Below, piece by piece: positions 1-6,608 of a stretch of DNA of 7,765 bases; position 1 is the first letter of the stretch; each line of letters starts with the position of its first letter. The stretch comes from a candidate division Zixibacteria bacterium 4484_93. Its GTDB lineage: Bacteria; UBP14; UBA6098; 4484-93. The translations under genes and the position numbers were made by a program. The DNA lies in the NCBI GenBank assembly GCA_002085385.1, contig NATO01000058.1, positions 1 through 7,765 of the forward strand, read 5' to 3'. Under the pieces are notes generated by a model that saw only the letters and a program-made list of their open reading frames with translations, ran no database searches and had not been told where the DNA came from.

Positions 1-3000
1 GTCTTTGTCATAAGCAGTGGTCCGCCGGTGGTGGAGATGATCTCCCCAACGGATTCTGGCTTTATCTCCTGTGAGCCGTGGGAACAGGGTTTTGTGCTTC
101 TTATCACCGACCCGCAGGGGGTTGTTCCAGAATCCATTGAAGTGATGGTGAACGGTGAGACATTCGGCGTATCCGCCCCTGAGGTTACATTCTCCAATGA
201 CACACTCTATTTTCTCTCTTCCTCTCCTTGGGCGGATGGCGATAGGGTTGATGTATCCGTTGTCCGAGCATACGATTCAACAGGTGTGGGTTTGAGTGTG
301 CCTTACAGCTTCTGTTTCTTCGTTGATCTCACCCCACCCTATATTGTCTCGTCGAGCATCTCGGATTTTGACACGGTGGACGCTGTCCCTGATAGCCTGC
401 TATTCGACATAGTAGATGAGCTTGCAGGTGTCGATTCTGCCTCTATTTCTGCTCATCTTGACACCTTCCCGTCCTTCGGGATAGACGATGGATTTATCAG
501 ATTTGACGGTCTTACTGCCACCGTTTATCTTTCCTCTCTGCCGGATTCCCTCATAGGAATATATCATGGTGGTGACACGGTAGCCATCTGCCTTGAGGTT
601 ATGGACAGGACGGAGATGTGTGAGCCGAACCTGCTTGATACCTGCATCCATTTTGTCATTTCCTCTGGTGGTCCTGTGGCGGAGCTTATCCTTCCGCACG
701 ATTCTGGCTTTGTCTCCTGCGACACGCCGTATGTTGTTATATCCCTTTTTGACCCGGATGGTGTTGACGGCTCCAGCATACTGCTCGATGTTGACGGAAC
801 AGAATACAGCATTGCGGGTTCTCCCGATAATCTTGTTTTCTCGGGCGACACGCTTTACTTCTTTTATCCTGACTCGCTTCCGGATGGTGCTTGTTCGGTC
901 GTTTCTCTCGTCCGTGCCGATGATTCATTGAGCAATCCGCTCACTAATGCTCCAAGGAGTTGGAGCTTTACTGTAGACAGGACAGCTCCAGATGTTTCTC
1001 TTGTATCGCCTGTTGACACCGCGTCTACTCCAGCGCCGGAGATAGTCCTGCATATTGAGGATGCACTCTCCGGGATTGACACATCCTCTATTGTTGTCGT
1101 CATCGGAATGTATGCATATCGTTTTGGTGAGGGGCTTGTTCTTGAGGGTGATAATTTTGTAATCCCATCGGATTCGCTCGACACATTATTTCTGTCTGGT
1201 GATACTGTGAGTGTCTGCGTTCACGCCTGCGATATGGCGGAGCTTTGCGGGGCAAATTGCACGGATATCTGCTTCGAGTTTGTGATAGGTGGAGCTGGGC
1301 CACAGATTGTTTCACTCTACCCCGAGCCTTGGAGCTTCTCATCCTGCTCGACCGGTGTTGTGATATTCTCCGTTACCGACCCCGATGGTGTTCTCCCTGA
1401 GTCTGTTCGGGTTGAGGCGACATTCGGCTTTACACAGAGTTTCCACGCTGATTCGCTCTTTATTACTCCTGTCTCTGCTTTTGAGGAGGATGCGGCAGTC
1501 CGTGTTATCGTTGTTTCTGCCTGCGATTCGGTGGGGAACTGCACGGAGGTTCCGGAGACGCTTTCATACTTTGTCGATGTTACACCGCCTGTCGTCTCCA
1601 ATATTTCTCCGATGGATACGATTCGGGCTTCTGAAAGCCAATTCTCCTTCGATGTATTGGATACACTCTCCGGGGTTGACACTGATTCGGTCTATATTGA
1701 GATAGGTTCGAGGCGGTTTGGAGTGGCTGATTCTGGTGTCGGTTTCGATGGTGAGCGTTTCATATTTGACCCGTCTGTCTTGAATGCCGGTATGCTATGG
1801 TCTCCCGATGTTGACAGTATCGGTTTCTGGTTCCACGAGGATTCCACTTATTGTGTGAATATTCATTCCGCCGACAGGGCAGGCTATTGCGGGGAGAATC
1901 TGCTTGATACAAGCGTCTGCCTGTATGTCGCCGATGATGATATAGAGCCACCTGCGTTTTCAGACTTCTCACCGTCGTTTGTCCTTGCAGGTGCAGTTTT
2001 CTATATCTCCTGCGAGATAACGGATACATCAGGAGTATTGGATGATACCACCCTTCCGTATCTCGTCTGGGACACTGACGGTGACCCTGTGGGTGGAGAC
2101 ACGATACCGCTTACAGCAAACCTCAGCGGCAGGTTTATAACAGACATCCCTTTGCCGGCTCTCTCCGAGGGAACGGTTGTCGTGTATCAGGTTTTTGCCT
2201 GCGATAATGATACGGATTTTGCAGAGCCATCCGATAGAGCCTGTGGCTTCTCCGATGTGGAGACGGTTCTTGTCGTTAACGCTACAGGACCCTCGGCTGT
2301 TCTTCTTCTCCCGGCGGATGGCAGCTTCTCCTCCTGCGAGTATCAGGAGGTAAGCATTCTTCTTTCCGACCAGAATGGGGTTGTCCCCGAAAGCAGTGTT
2401 GTTTCTATAGCTGGGGTCGTCTATACCGTTGACTCTTCTGAGGTAAGCATATCGGGCGACACGCTTGTATTTGCCCCATCCGAGCCGTTTGCTACATCCG
2501 AGACGGTCTATGTTGTTCTTCTGGATGCACTCGATAGCCTCGGCAACCATAGCTTACCGGAGACACTCGGTATCTTCTTCGTTGACCTTGTCCCTCCTGA
2601 GATAACCCCATCTTTCCATCCAGCGGATACATTGCTTTCAGGTGGTCTCTTCTCGAGGAGTTTCGTCCTTGAGGATGATTTCGCAGGGGTCGATACAGCC
2701 TCCATTCTTGTTGTGGCGAACACCGATACACTATCTTTTGATTTTGGCTGGATAGATTTCCCGACGCTTGGTCAGATAACAGCTCACGGGCAGTTTCAGC
2801 CTGGTGAGGAGGTGGTAGTTACAATCTCCGTATCCGACAGGACGCTCTATTGCGAGCCGAACAGAGCCACATCTGTTTTCCGCTTTGTCGCCGAGCATCT
2901 TGTCCCCTGTGATGCTTATCCTATCCCGTTCACTCCAAACGGAGATGCCTATAACCCTGTCGTCTGGTTCAGCTATCCGGGGATGGAGACGGAGGGAGCG

Positions 3001-3192
3001 GAGCTTTACATTTACACGGTTCGGGGGCGGGAGGTCTTCCACAAGCATATTCCTCCGACGGTGGCTGAAGGCGAGAATTTCTGGGATGGGAGGACAAACG
3101 AAGGAAATCCTGCTCCTATCGGTGCTTACACCTACATCATATTACGGGATGGAAAGTCTCTCTGCTCGGGGACCGTTCTTCTGGCAAGATGA
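1..3192 (+). CDS. Giant secreted Ig-like repeat protein with C-terminal sorting-like domain (5' end outside window)
   Basis: The frame is open from the first base and ends at TGA 3190-3192, giving 1063 visible codons; the true start lies upstream. I infer an exported surface or adhesin-like protein; no enzymatic motif is visible. It contains four composite repeats (about 28-675, 676-1302, 1303-2292 and 2293-2904). Each starts with a P-x-D/E-x-x-F-x-SC segment followed by D-x-x-GV, has a VD-x-(T/V)-(P/A)P linker in the middle (322, 973, 1573, 2581), then a D-x-x-(S/A)G(V/I)D(T/S) motif. These are typical of bacterial Ig-like beta-sandwich modules. Repeat 3 carries an extra module. The last 95 residues have YPIPFTPNGD near the start and WDGR, GAYTY and a terminal LAR, like FlgD-Ig or gliding-motility/type IX C-terminal domains. 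The protein is acidic and rich in Asp, Ser, Thr and Val, as expected outside the cell. Several conserved cysteines could form disulfides. The specific ligand or role is unknown. Confidence 0.9.
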   Translation, partial: VFVISSGPPVVEMISPTDSGFISCEPWEQGFVLLITDPQGVVPESIEVMVNGETFGVSAPEVTFSNDTLYFLSSSPWADGDRVDVSVVRAYDSTGVGLSVPYSFCFFVDLTPPYIVSSSISDFDTVDAVPDSLLFDIVDELAGVDSASISAHLDTFPSFGIDDGFIRFDGLTATVYLSSLPDSLIGIYHGGDTVAICLEVMDRTEMCEPNLLDTCIHFVISSGGPVAELILPHDSGFVSCDTPYVVISLFDPDGVDGSSILLDVDGTEYSIAGSPDNLVFSGDTLYFFYPDSLPDGACSVVSLVRADDSLSNPLTNAPRSWSFTVDRTAPDVSLVSPVDTASTPAPEIVLHIEDALSGIDTSSIVVVIGMYAYRFGEGLVLEGDNFVIPSDSLDTLFLSGDTVSVCVHACDMAELCGANCTDICFEFVIGGAGPQIVSLYPEPWSFSSCSTGVVIFSVTDPDGVLPESVRVEATFGFTQSFHADSLFITPVSAFEEDAAVRVIVVSACDSVGNCTEVPETLSYFVDVTPPVVSNISPMDTIRASESQFSFDVLDTLSGVDTDSVYIEIGSRRFGVADSGVGFDGERFIFDPSVLNAGMLWSPDVDSIGFWFHEDSTYCVNIHSADRAGYCGENLLDTSVCLYVADDDIEPPAFSDFSPSFVLAGAVFYISCEITDTSGVLDDTTLPYLVWDTDGDPVGGDTIPLTANLSGRFITDIPLPALSEGTVVVYQVFACDNDTDFAEPSDRACGFSDVETVLVVNATGPSAVLLLPADGSFSSCEYQEVSILLSDQNGVVPESSVVSIAGVVYTVDSSEVSISGDTLVFAPSEPFATSETVYVVLLDALDSLGNHSLPETLGIFFVDLVPPEITPSFHPADTLLSGGLFSRSFVLEDDFAGVDTASILVVANTDTLSFDFGWIDFPTLGQITAHGQFQPGEEVVVTISVSDRTLYCEPNRATSVFRFVAEHLVPCDAYPIPFTPNGDAYNPVVWFSYPGMETEGAELYIYTVRGREVFHKHIPPTVAEGENFWDGRTNEGNPAPIGAYTYIILRDGKSLCSGTVLLAR
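28..675 (+). repeat. Ig-like composite repeat 1 (about 216 residues)
   Basis: This is the first full repeat in the window. The nine codons before it (VFVISSGPP) are the tail of another unit, so more repeats probably lie upstream. The first module runs to the VDLTPP linker at 322-339. The second module carries AGVDS near 424-438 and ends in a cysteine-rich strand with the CEPNLLDTC segment. The following FVISSGGP matches the tail at 4-24. Confidence 0.75.
676..1302 (+). repeat. Ig-like composite repeat 2 (about 209 residues)
   Basis: It has the same architecture as repeat 1. The opening DSGFVSC (700-720) is nearly identical to repeat 1 at DNA level (52-72). The linker VDRTAP starts at 973 and SGIDTSS lies near 1069-1089. 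The closing strand is the most cysteine-rich of the four: five Cys within about 20 residues, including CGANCTDIC. Confidence 0.75.
1303..2292 (+). repeat. Ig-like composite repeat 3 with an extra inserted module
   Basis: The two standard modules occupy about 1303-1932 (linker VDVTPP at 1573, SGVDTDS near 1672-1692, closing CGENLLDTSVC). They are followed by an extra segment of about 120 residues (1933-2292) with different motifs: EPPAF, then SGRFITDIPLP and VVYQVFACDND. The unit ends with the same GP junction used by the other repeats, so the extra module sits exactly at a repeat border. Confidence 0.7.
2293..2904 (+). repeat. Ig-like composite repeat 4 (about 204 residues)
   Basis: This is the last unit before the C-terminal domain. 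The opening SSC follows DGSF, the linker VDLVPP starts at 2581 and AGVDTAS lies near 2683-2703. The closing strand keeps the CEPN motif of repeat 1 but has lost the flanking cysteines, leaving a single Cys. Confidence 0.7.
2905..3189 (+). other. C-terminal FlgD-Ig / type IX-sorting-like domain of the giant protein
   Basis: The last 95 residues contain YPIPFTPNGD-x-YN, an AELYIYTVRGREV strand, FWDGR, then G-x-PAPIGAYTY and a GTVLLAR end. The order matches FlgD-Ig-like C-terminal domains (YPNPF, WDG, G-x-Y). The PNGD-x-YN part resembles gliding-motility/CHU_C-type domains. Such domains direct secretion through the type IX system in Bacteroidota; in candidate phyla that role is inferred only. 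Confidence 0.65.
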
Positions 3193-3332
3193 GATTTTGT
3201 GTATGTTTCCCTGTTGAACCTATCCCTGCCGATTATGATGATACTTCTTCTTTCTCGCGAGTGAAACCGATGTCTCGAAACATTTTGTCAGTCTCTGGCG
3301 GAGCCTTTTATCTTGACCTGCAATTTCCAGGG

Positions 3333-3421
3333 CTACCAGGTAATCCCTGAGCGGATATGGGATTTTCCGACATACTCGGCACCCTCTATCTTGCCGGATA
3401 GACTGAACAAGTGTCCTCCTT
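3333..3421 (-). pseudogene. Possible relic of a small gene (25-codon frame behind a strong RBS)
   Basis: On the minus strand AAGGAGG (3415-3421) lies four bases before a TTG at 3410. The frame runs 25 residues to TAG at 3333-3335 and includes GAEYVGKSHIRSGIT. This resembles the VGKQLxRSGTSxGAN core of four-helix-bundle (S23-type) proteins, but the family is normally near 120 residues and the expected continuation is absent. A second minus-strand frame stays open beyond the stop (to 3220) and could be the frameshifted remainder, though I cannot match it to the family. It could also be a chance reading frame or a tiny peptide. The assignment is weak. Confidence 0.22.
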
Positions 3422-3487
3422 ATATTCAGATAAGCCTACCGCGCAGAAAAACACGGCTTCCAACCAGTGTCACAGGGAATTATTGAC

Positions 3488-3509
3488 AAGGGGAGTGTTA
3501 TTCCCCCTT
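3488..3509. terminator. Weak hairpin near the DUF1573 stop
   Basis: AAGGGG (3488-3493) can pair with CCCCTT (3504-3509), or in a shifted register GGGGA with TCCCC. The loop is 7-10 bases and no clean T-run follows on either strand (minus strand continues TTGTCAATAATT). Its place just past the DUF1573 stop, between convergent genes, is the main argument for a terminator. Confidence 0.25.
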
Positions 3510-3511
3510 CT

Positions 3512-4240
3512 TCAGCGGGCTCCTCCTCCACGAACAGGAACGGTTATTCGTGTTCCAAGCGAGTCAGATGCCTCGAAGGTGACCGACCCTTTAAAGAAGA
3601 GCTGAGGATTTATGTCATCTGAAAGGGTGAGCGTAACTTCCCGTTTGTTCTTCTTCCACTTCTTGTCGATTTTTATCTCTTTTATCACATCTTTTGTGTA
3701 GTCCACAATAGTGAGGTCGAGTTTTTCCTTGGTATCCTTGATGATGTGGAAACTCTTCTCCGTTTTGAAGTCATCCTTTGAGCCGAAATCAAGTGCCGCC
3801 GGGTCAGAACGGATAATCGGCTTGGCGAGTGTGTCCATATCTGCTGTGAAGTCTATCTTCACCCTCGGGTTCTGTGGGTCATCGGATGTGATATAGGCAG
3901 CTTTCCGCACCTTATGATAGTATCTTGTGCTGTTGAAGATAAGCGTAACATAGGTTGAATCTCCCGGGGCAATGACCTGTTTCACAAGCGGAGACTTTGT
4001 GCATCCGCAGGTTGTCCGCACACGCTTTATGTGCAGCGTATCCTCCCCTATGTTCCTCAGGATATAGGAATGAAGGAGATAATGTCCTGATGGTGCATAT
4101 CCGAAGTCAAAGCTTGTCTCGGGAACCTCGATTTTTGGCTGTGGGCCGCTTATTGTCTGTGGCTGGTTTTCTGCCTGTGAGAAAAGTATTGCTGGCACAA
4201 GGAAGACTGCCAGCTCGATGAGCATACTACGAAACTTCAT
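3512..4240 (-). CDS. Exported DUF1573 (Ig-like) protein
   Basis: The gene encodes 242 residues. Residues 1 to about 23 form a signal peptide (basic start, hydrophobic LAVFLVPAILF, likely cleavage after SQA). Residues about 38-133 match DUF1573: an F-x-FG segment after PET, a strand LLHSYILRNIGEDTL, the hallmark TTCGCT at 77-81 and APGDSTYVTLIFN at 91-103. A second beta-rich segment (about 145-238) starts IIRSDPAALDFG and looks like another Ig-like domain. The family is exported and of unknown function, and is common in Bacteroidota and relatives. I chose the ATG at 4240 over an in-frame ATG 33 bases upstream because it has AGGAGG five bases before it and begins directly with the signal peptide. 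It is transcribed alone, divergently from the propeller operon. The two CGC cysteines might form a disulfide or bind a ligand; this is not settled. Confidence 0.88.
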   Translation of the reverse strand: MKFRSMLIELAVFLVPAILFSQAENQPQTISGPQPKIEVPETSFDFGYAPSGHYLLHSYILRNIGEDTLHIKRVRTTCGCTKSPLVKQVIAPGDSTYVTLIFNSTRYYHKVRKAAYITSDDPQNPRVKIDFTADMDTLAKPIIRSDPAALDFGSKDDFKTEKSFHIIKDTKEKLDLTIVDYTKDVIKEIKIDKKWKKNKREVTLTLSDDINPQLFFKGSVTFEASDSLGTRITVPVRGGGAR

Positions 4241-4243
4241 TTT

Positions 4244-4251
4244 CACCTCCT
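4244..4251 (-). promoter_or_regulatory. Strong Shine-Dalgarno of the DUF1573 gene
   Basis: Minus-strand AGGAGGTG sits a few bases before the ATG at 4240. It decides the start: the longer in-frame ATG at 4273 would include this site inside the coding sequence and would bury the signal peptide. Confidence 0.8.
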
Positions 4252-4271
4252 CTTCTGGAAAGTTAGAAGGC

Positions 4272-4299
4272 AATCTAACAAATTTTGTCCTTTTGTCAA
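4272..4299 (-). promoter_or_regulatory. Sigma-70-like promoter of the DUF1573 gene
   Basis: On the minus strand a perfect TTGACA (4294-4299) is followed after 16 bases by TAGATT (4272-4277), preceded by TGT, which fits an extended -10 (TGnTAnAnT-like). Transcription would start near 4265, giving a leader of about 25 bases that holds the Shine-Dalgarno. A second TTGACA (4324-4329) with TAAAAC (4302-4307), also spaced 16, is a possible upstream alternative. Confidence 0.55.
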
Positions 4300-4322
4300 C
4301 TGTTTTATTTTGGAAAAAGAGG

Positions 4323-4350
4323 TTGTCAAACTCTAATGTTTTTTTATCTT
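4323..4350 (+). promoter_or_regulatory. Candidate promoter of the propeller operon, nearly leaderless
   Basis: TTGTCA (4323-4328) and TATCTT (4345-4350) are spaced 16 bases apart. A start about seven bases after the -10 would fall at 4356-4358, right at the ATG of the next gene (4359). No Shine-Dalgarno is visible before that ATG, which agrees with a leaderless or near-leaderless message. The match to consensus is moderate. Confidence 0.4.
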
Positions 4351-4358
4351 ATAGCCGT

Positions 4359-6605
4359 ATGAGGAATTTAATATTTACAATGTTTCTTCTCATCTCGCAG
4401 GCAGTTTTTGCTTCGGAGTGGGAGAATATCGCCGATGTGAACTTCATCAACGATTGTGTGGAAAATGGTGGGGAACTGTTTTTTGCTACCTCCGGCGGTA
4501 TAGTCGAGTTTGACCCGTATAGTAGGAATTGGCGGGTTTTCACGAACATAGATGGTGTTGCCGGGCTCGATGTGAACTGTGTTGCCCTCTCCCCTTCGGG
4601 TGAGTTGTGGTATGGCTCATCCAATGGTGCACTTGGCTATCTTTCGGGAAACAGCTTTATCAACTTCCCTGATTTTCGATTCTCTGGCATCGGGATAAAC
4701 GATATTTGCCCATCGGGGAATGTTTTCTGGCTTGCCACATCGAAAGGGATATCCCTTTTCAGGCGGATGAGCGATTTTCAGGTGGGTGAAATTGCCGGGA
4801 ACTTCTGGGGTCTCGGGGAGCTTCCTCGGGAGAGTCCTGTGTTTTCTGTTACCCTCTTCGATGGCAGGATATGGGGAGGGGGAGAGGACATTGTTGTTGC
4901 GGCTGACACATCTTACGAGACAGTGAATCTCTCCGCTCCGGACAACTGGGAAAGCTTTGGTATATCCGGGCAGGTGAATCGGTTTTTTGCCTGGGATGGG
5001 ACTCTTTTTGCAGGGACATCGAACGGGGTATACCGGCTCGAGGATACAGTTTTTTCCCTTGTCGGGCTTGAGCGTGACGATGTATTTGACCTCTTTGTAA
5101 GAGCTGATTCCCTGTATGCTGCCACTGCCTGGGGGCTGTATCGAAGCGTCGATGGCGAAGACTGGAGAAGGCTTTCATCCGCACCGAAGAAGGCTCACTG
5201 TGGCGTGGTGCTCGCCGATACCGCCTGGGTCGGATACCACAGAGGTTACGGCTTCATAACGGATGAGGAGGTCGTCAGGTATATTTTCCCGTCGCCCTGT
5301 GGATATGGGTTTTCTGGGGTGTATATCTCAGGCGATGACATCTATCTTGCTGCGAAGCCTTATGGCGCATCTTACAGGAAGAATGGCGAGTGGGTATCCT
5401 TAACCACATACAATCCTATGCCCGATGGCGAGGATGTTCCAGTTGGTTCAAGGATTATAAGCAGTTGGGCTATTCTGCCCGACAGAAACGGTGCCATCTG
5501 GATAGGGACCTGGGGACAGGGGCTTCTGGTGATGTATCCTGATGATATTCAATGGAGCGTTTTCGCCGATTCGACAGGTCCTGTCTCAACTGCGAGAGGT
5601 GTGGGTGCGAACTACGAGGTGATTCCTGAGCTGGGGGAAGATTCCGAGGGGAATATCTGGGCTTTCGTTTTTGACCCCGCTAATGACACGGCGATTGTCG
5701 TCTGGAACCATAGCGCTCTCGATTCCTTCCCATATTCTGAGCCTGATTCCTCCAATGCATACTTTTTCACGAGGAATGAACTCTCCTCTGCTAACTTCCA
5801 GAGTTTTTTGTTCGATTCAGGGAAGCTATGGCTGGGGTATATCGATGGTGGCTTGGACTGCCTCGACTATGGAGGAACTCTATCCGATAGGTCCGATGAT
5901 GTGCTGACCCATTTTTCCACCGACGATGGGCTTCCCAGTAATATGGTCAATGACCTCGCACTTGATAAGGATGGCAGGCTCTGGATAGCGACTGACCAGG
6001 GGTTGTGTTATTATGACCCCTCGTATGGTTTCATCCAGCAGGTTGCTCTACCGAATGACCTGTCTCTCAATGTTCTTGCGGTGGCAATTGACCGCTGGGA
6101 CGACAAATGGGTCGGGACATCTGATGGTGCCTGTGTGATATTTGCTGACAACATATCGACCCAGACAATCCGCTCGAGTTTCTCTCTAACAGGAGATGTG
6201 GATGAACATTCAGGGCTTATCTCCGATTATGTCTCCGGCATCCACATAAACGATGACCACGGGATAGTGACATTTATCACCGACAGAGGGCTTTCTTCCC
6301 TCCTGATTGCCGAGACAAGTGCTGACGAGATATCCCTGCTGGTTTATCCGAACCCATTTGTTATAGAGTATGACTCTCCTAGCGAGTTGACCGTTTCCGG
6401 GGTGCCACTCGATGCTGAGGTTTTTATCTACACCTCCTCCGGCGAGCTTGTTCATTATTTCCCGAAGTGGACAGTCGGTTTTGATACTAAGGTGCACTGG
6501 GATGGGAGAAATGGCTCTGGTGAGCTTGTTGCATCGGGTATATATATTGTTGTTGCGAGGGGAGATTCCTCGACAGGGAAAGCAAAATTTGCCATAGTGA
6601 GGTGA
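4359..6605 (+). CDS. Secreted beta-propeller protein, PorZ/Reg_prop-like, with C-terminal sorting-like domain
   Basis: The gene encodes 748 residues. Residues 1-18 are a signal peptide (MRNLIF, hydrophobic core, cleavage after VFA). The N-terminal blades (about 26-100) read INDCVENGGELFFATSGGI, then DG-x-x-G-x-x-VNCVALSPSGELWYGSSNG at about 65-90. This is the repeat style of the PorZ N-terminal propeller. Later blades include a clear two-component-regulator propeller (Reg_prop) unit at 522-555: DGLPSNMVNDLALDKDGRLW, then IATDQGL. The end has YPNPF at 663-667, WDGR at 714-717, ASGIY and a terminal IVR, as in FlgD-Ig/type IX domains. Length and order (two propellers plus beta-sandwich) match PorZ, about 780 residues, which in Porphyromonas binds A-LPS and helps anchor type IX cargo. 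There is no kinase domain. A longer in-frame start at 4218 is rejected because it would hide the signal peptide. It heads an operon. PorZ orthology is unproven; a generic secreted Reg_prop protein is the alternative. Confidence 0.82.
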   Translation: MRNLIFTMFLLISQAVFASEWENIADVNFINDCVENGGELFFATSGGIVEFDPYSRNWRVFTNIDGVAGLDVNCVALSPSGELWYGSSNGALGYLSGNSFINFPDFRFSGIGINDICPSGNVFWLATSKGISLFRRMSDFQVGEIAGNFWGLGELPRESPVFSVTLFDGRIWGGGEDIVVAADTSYETVNLSAPDNWESFGISGQVNRFFAWDGTLFAGTSNGVYRLEDTVFSLVGLERDDVFDLFVRADSLYAATAWGLYRSVDGEDWRRLSSAPKKAHCGVVLADTAWVGYHRGYGFITDEEVVRYIFPSPCGYGFSGVYISGDDIYLAAKPYGASYRKNGEWVSLTTYNPMPDGEDVPVGSRIISSWAILPDRNGAIWIGTWGQGLLVMYPDDIQWSVFADSTGPVSTARGVGANYEVIPELGEDSEGNIWAFVFDPANDTAIVVWNHSALDSFPYSEPDSSNAYFFTRNELSSANFQSFLFDSGKLWLGYIDGGLDCLDYGGTLSDRSDDVLTHFSTDDGLPSNMVNDLALDKDGRLWIATDQGLCYYDPSYGFIQQVALPNDLSLNVLAVAIDRWDDKWVGTSDGACVIFADNISTQTIRSSFSLTGDVDEHSGLISDYVSGIHINDDHGIVTFITDRGLSSLLIAETSADEISLLVYPNPFVIEYDSPSELTVSGVPLDAEVFIYTSSGELVHYFPKWTVGFDTKVHWDGRNGSGELVASGIYIVVARGDSSTGKAKFAIVR
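6342..6602 (+). other. C-terminal FlgD-Ig / type IX-sorting-like domain of the propeller protein
   Basis: The final 87 residues or so carry YPNPF, AEVFIYTSSGELV, HWDGRNGSGELVASGIY and KAKFAIVR. These are the standard landmarks of the FlgD-Ig-like sorting domain family. The same landmark set ends the giant Ig-repeat protein, so both may use one export or anchoring route. Confidence 0.65.
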
Positions 6606-6606
6606 G
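6597..6606 (+). promoter_or_regulatory. Ribosome binding site inside the end of the propeller gene
   Basis: GTGAGGTGAG overlaps the stop codon of the propeller gene and lies directly before a GTG start at 6609. It supports the GTG start and translational coupling of the two genes. Confidence 0.6.
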
Positions 6607-6608
6607 CG

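Larger units (their letters stand above)
3193..3511. other. Intergenic region between convergent genes
   Basis: These 319 bases separate the stop of the giant Ig-repeat gene from the stop of the minus-strand DUF1573 gene. I see no intact gene and no tRNA. Minus-strand reading shows a short TTG-started frame behind a strong AAGGAGG, which may be a gene relic, and another open frame (3220-3435) that lacks any ATG, GTG or TTG. There is one weak hairpin next to the DUF1573 stop. No convincing T-tailed terminator was found for either gene. Confidence 0.6.

Noticed and set aside
2053..2100. Aspartate-rich DTDGDP segment as a dockerin or EF-hand calcium site
   Set aside because: The spacing does not match DxDxDGxxxxxD of dockerins and there is no paired second motif; loop acidity alone is not enough.
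2029..2550. 173-residue open frame on the minus strand inside the giant gene
   Set aside because: It lies fully antisense to the repeat protein, crosses its repeat boundaries, has no recognisable domain or signal, and is rich in Arg/Lys as expected from the complement of Ser/Asp/Val-rich coding.
28..2904. CRISPR or tandem DNA repeat array
   Set aside because: The repetition is at protein level with a period of about 630 bp and diverged DNA; there are no short identical repeats with spacers.
3254..3261. Perfect palindrome CTCGCGAG in the intergenic gap
   Set aside because: Eight bases is expected by chance often enough, and no second copy or flanking structure supports an operator or terminator.
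4241..4273. Longer DUF1573 start at 4273
   Set aside because: The extra 11 residues are translated from the Shine-Dalgarno region (EEEV) and precede the signal peptide; ATG 4240 has ideal spacing.
4218..4358. Longer N-terminus of the propeller protein from ATG 4218
   Set aside because: It would overlap the start of the divergent DUF1573 gene and both promoters, and would place 47 extra residues before a clear signal peptide. The ATG at 4359 fits better.
4359..6605. Hybrid two-component sensor kinase, suggested by the Reg_prop repeats
   Set aside because: There is no transmembrane helix after the propeller, no Y_Y_Y linker and no histidine kinase or receiver; the protein ends in a sorting-like domain.
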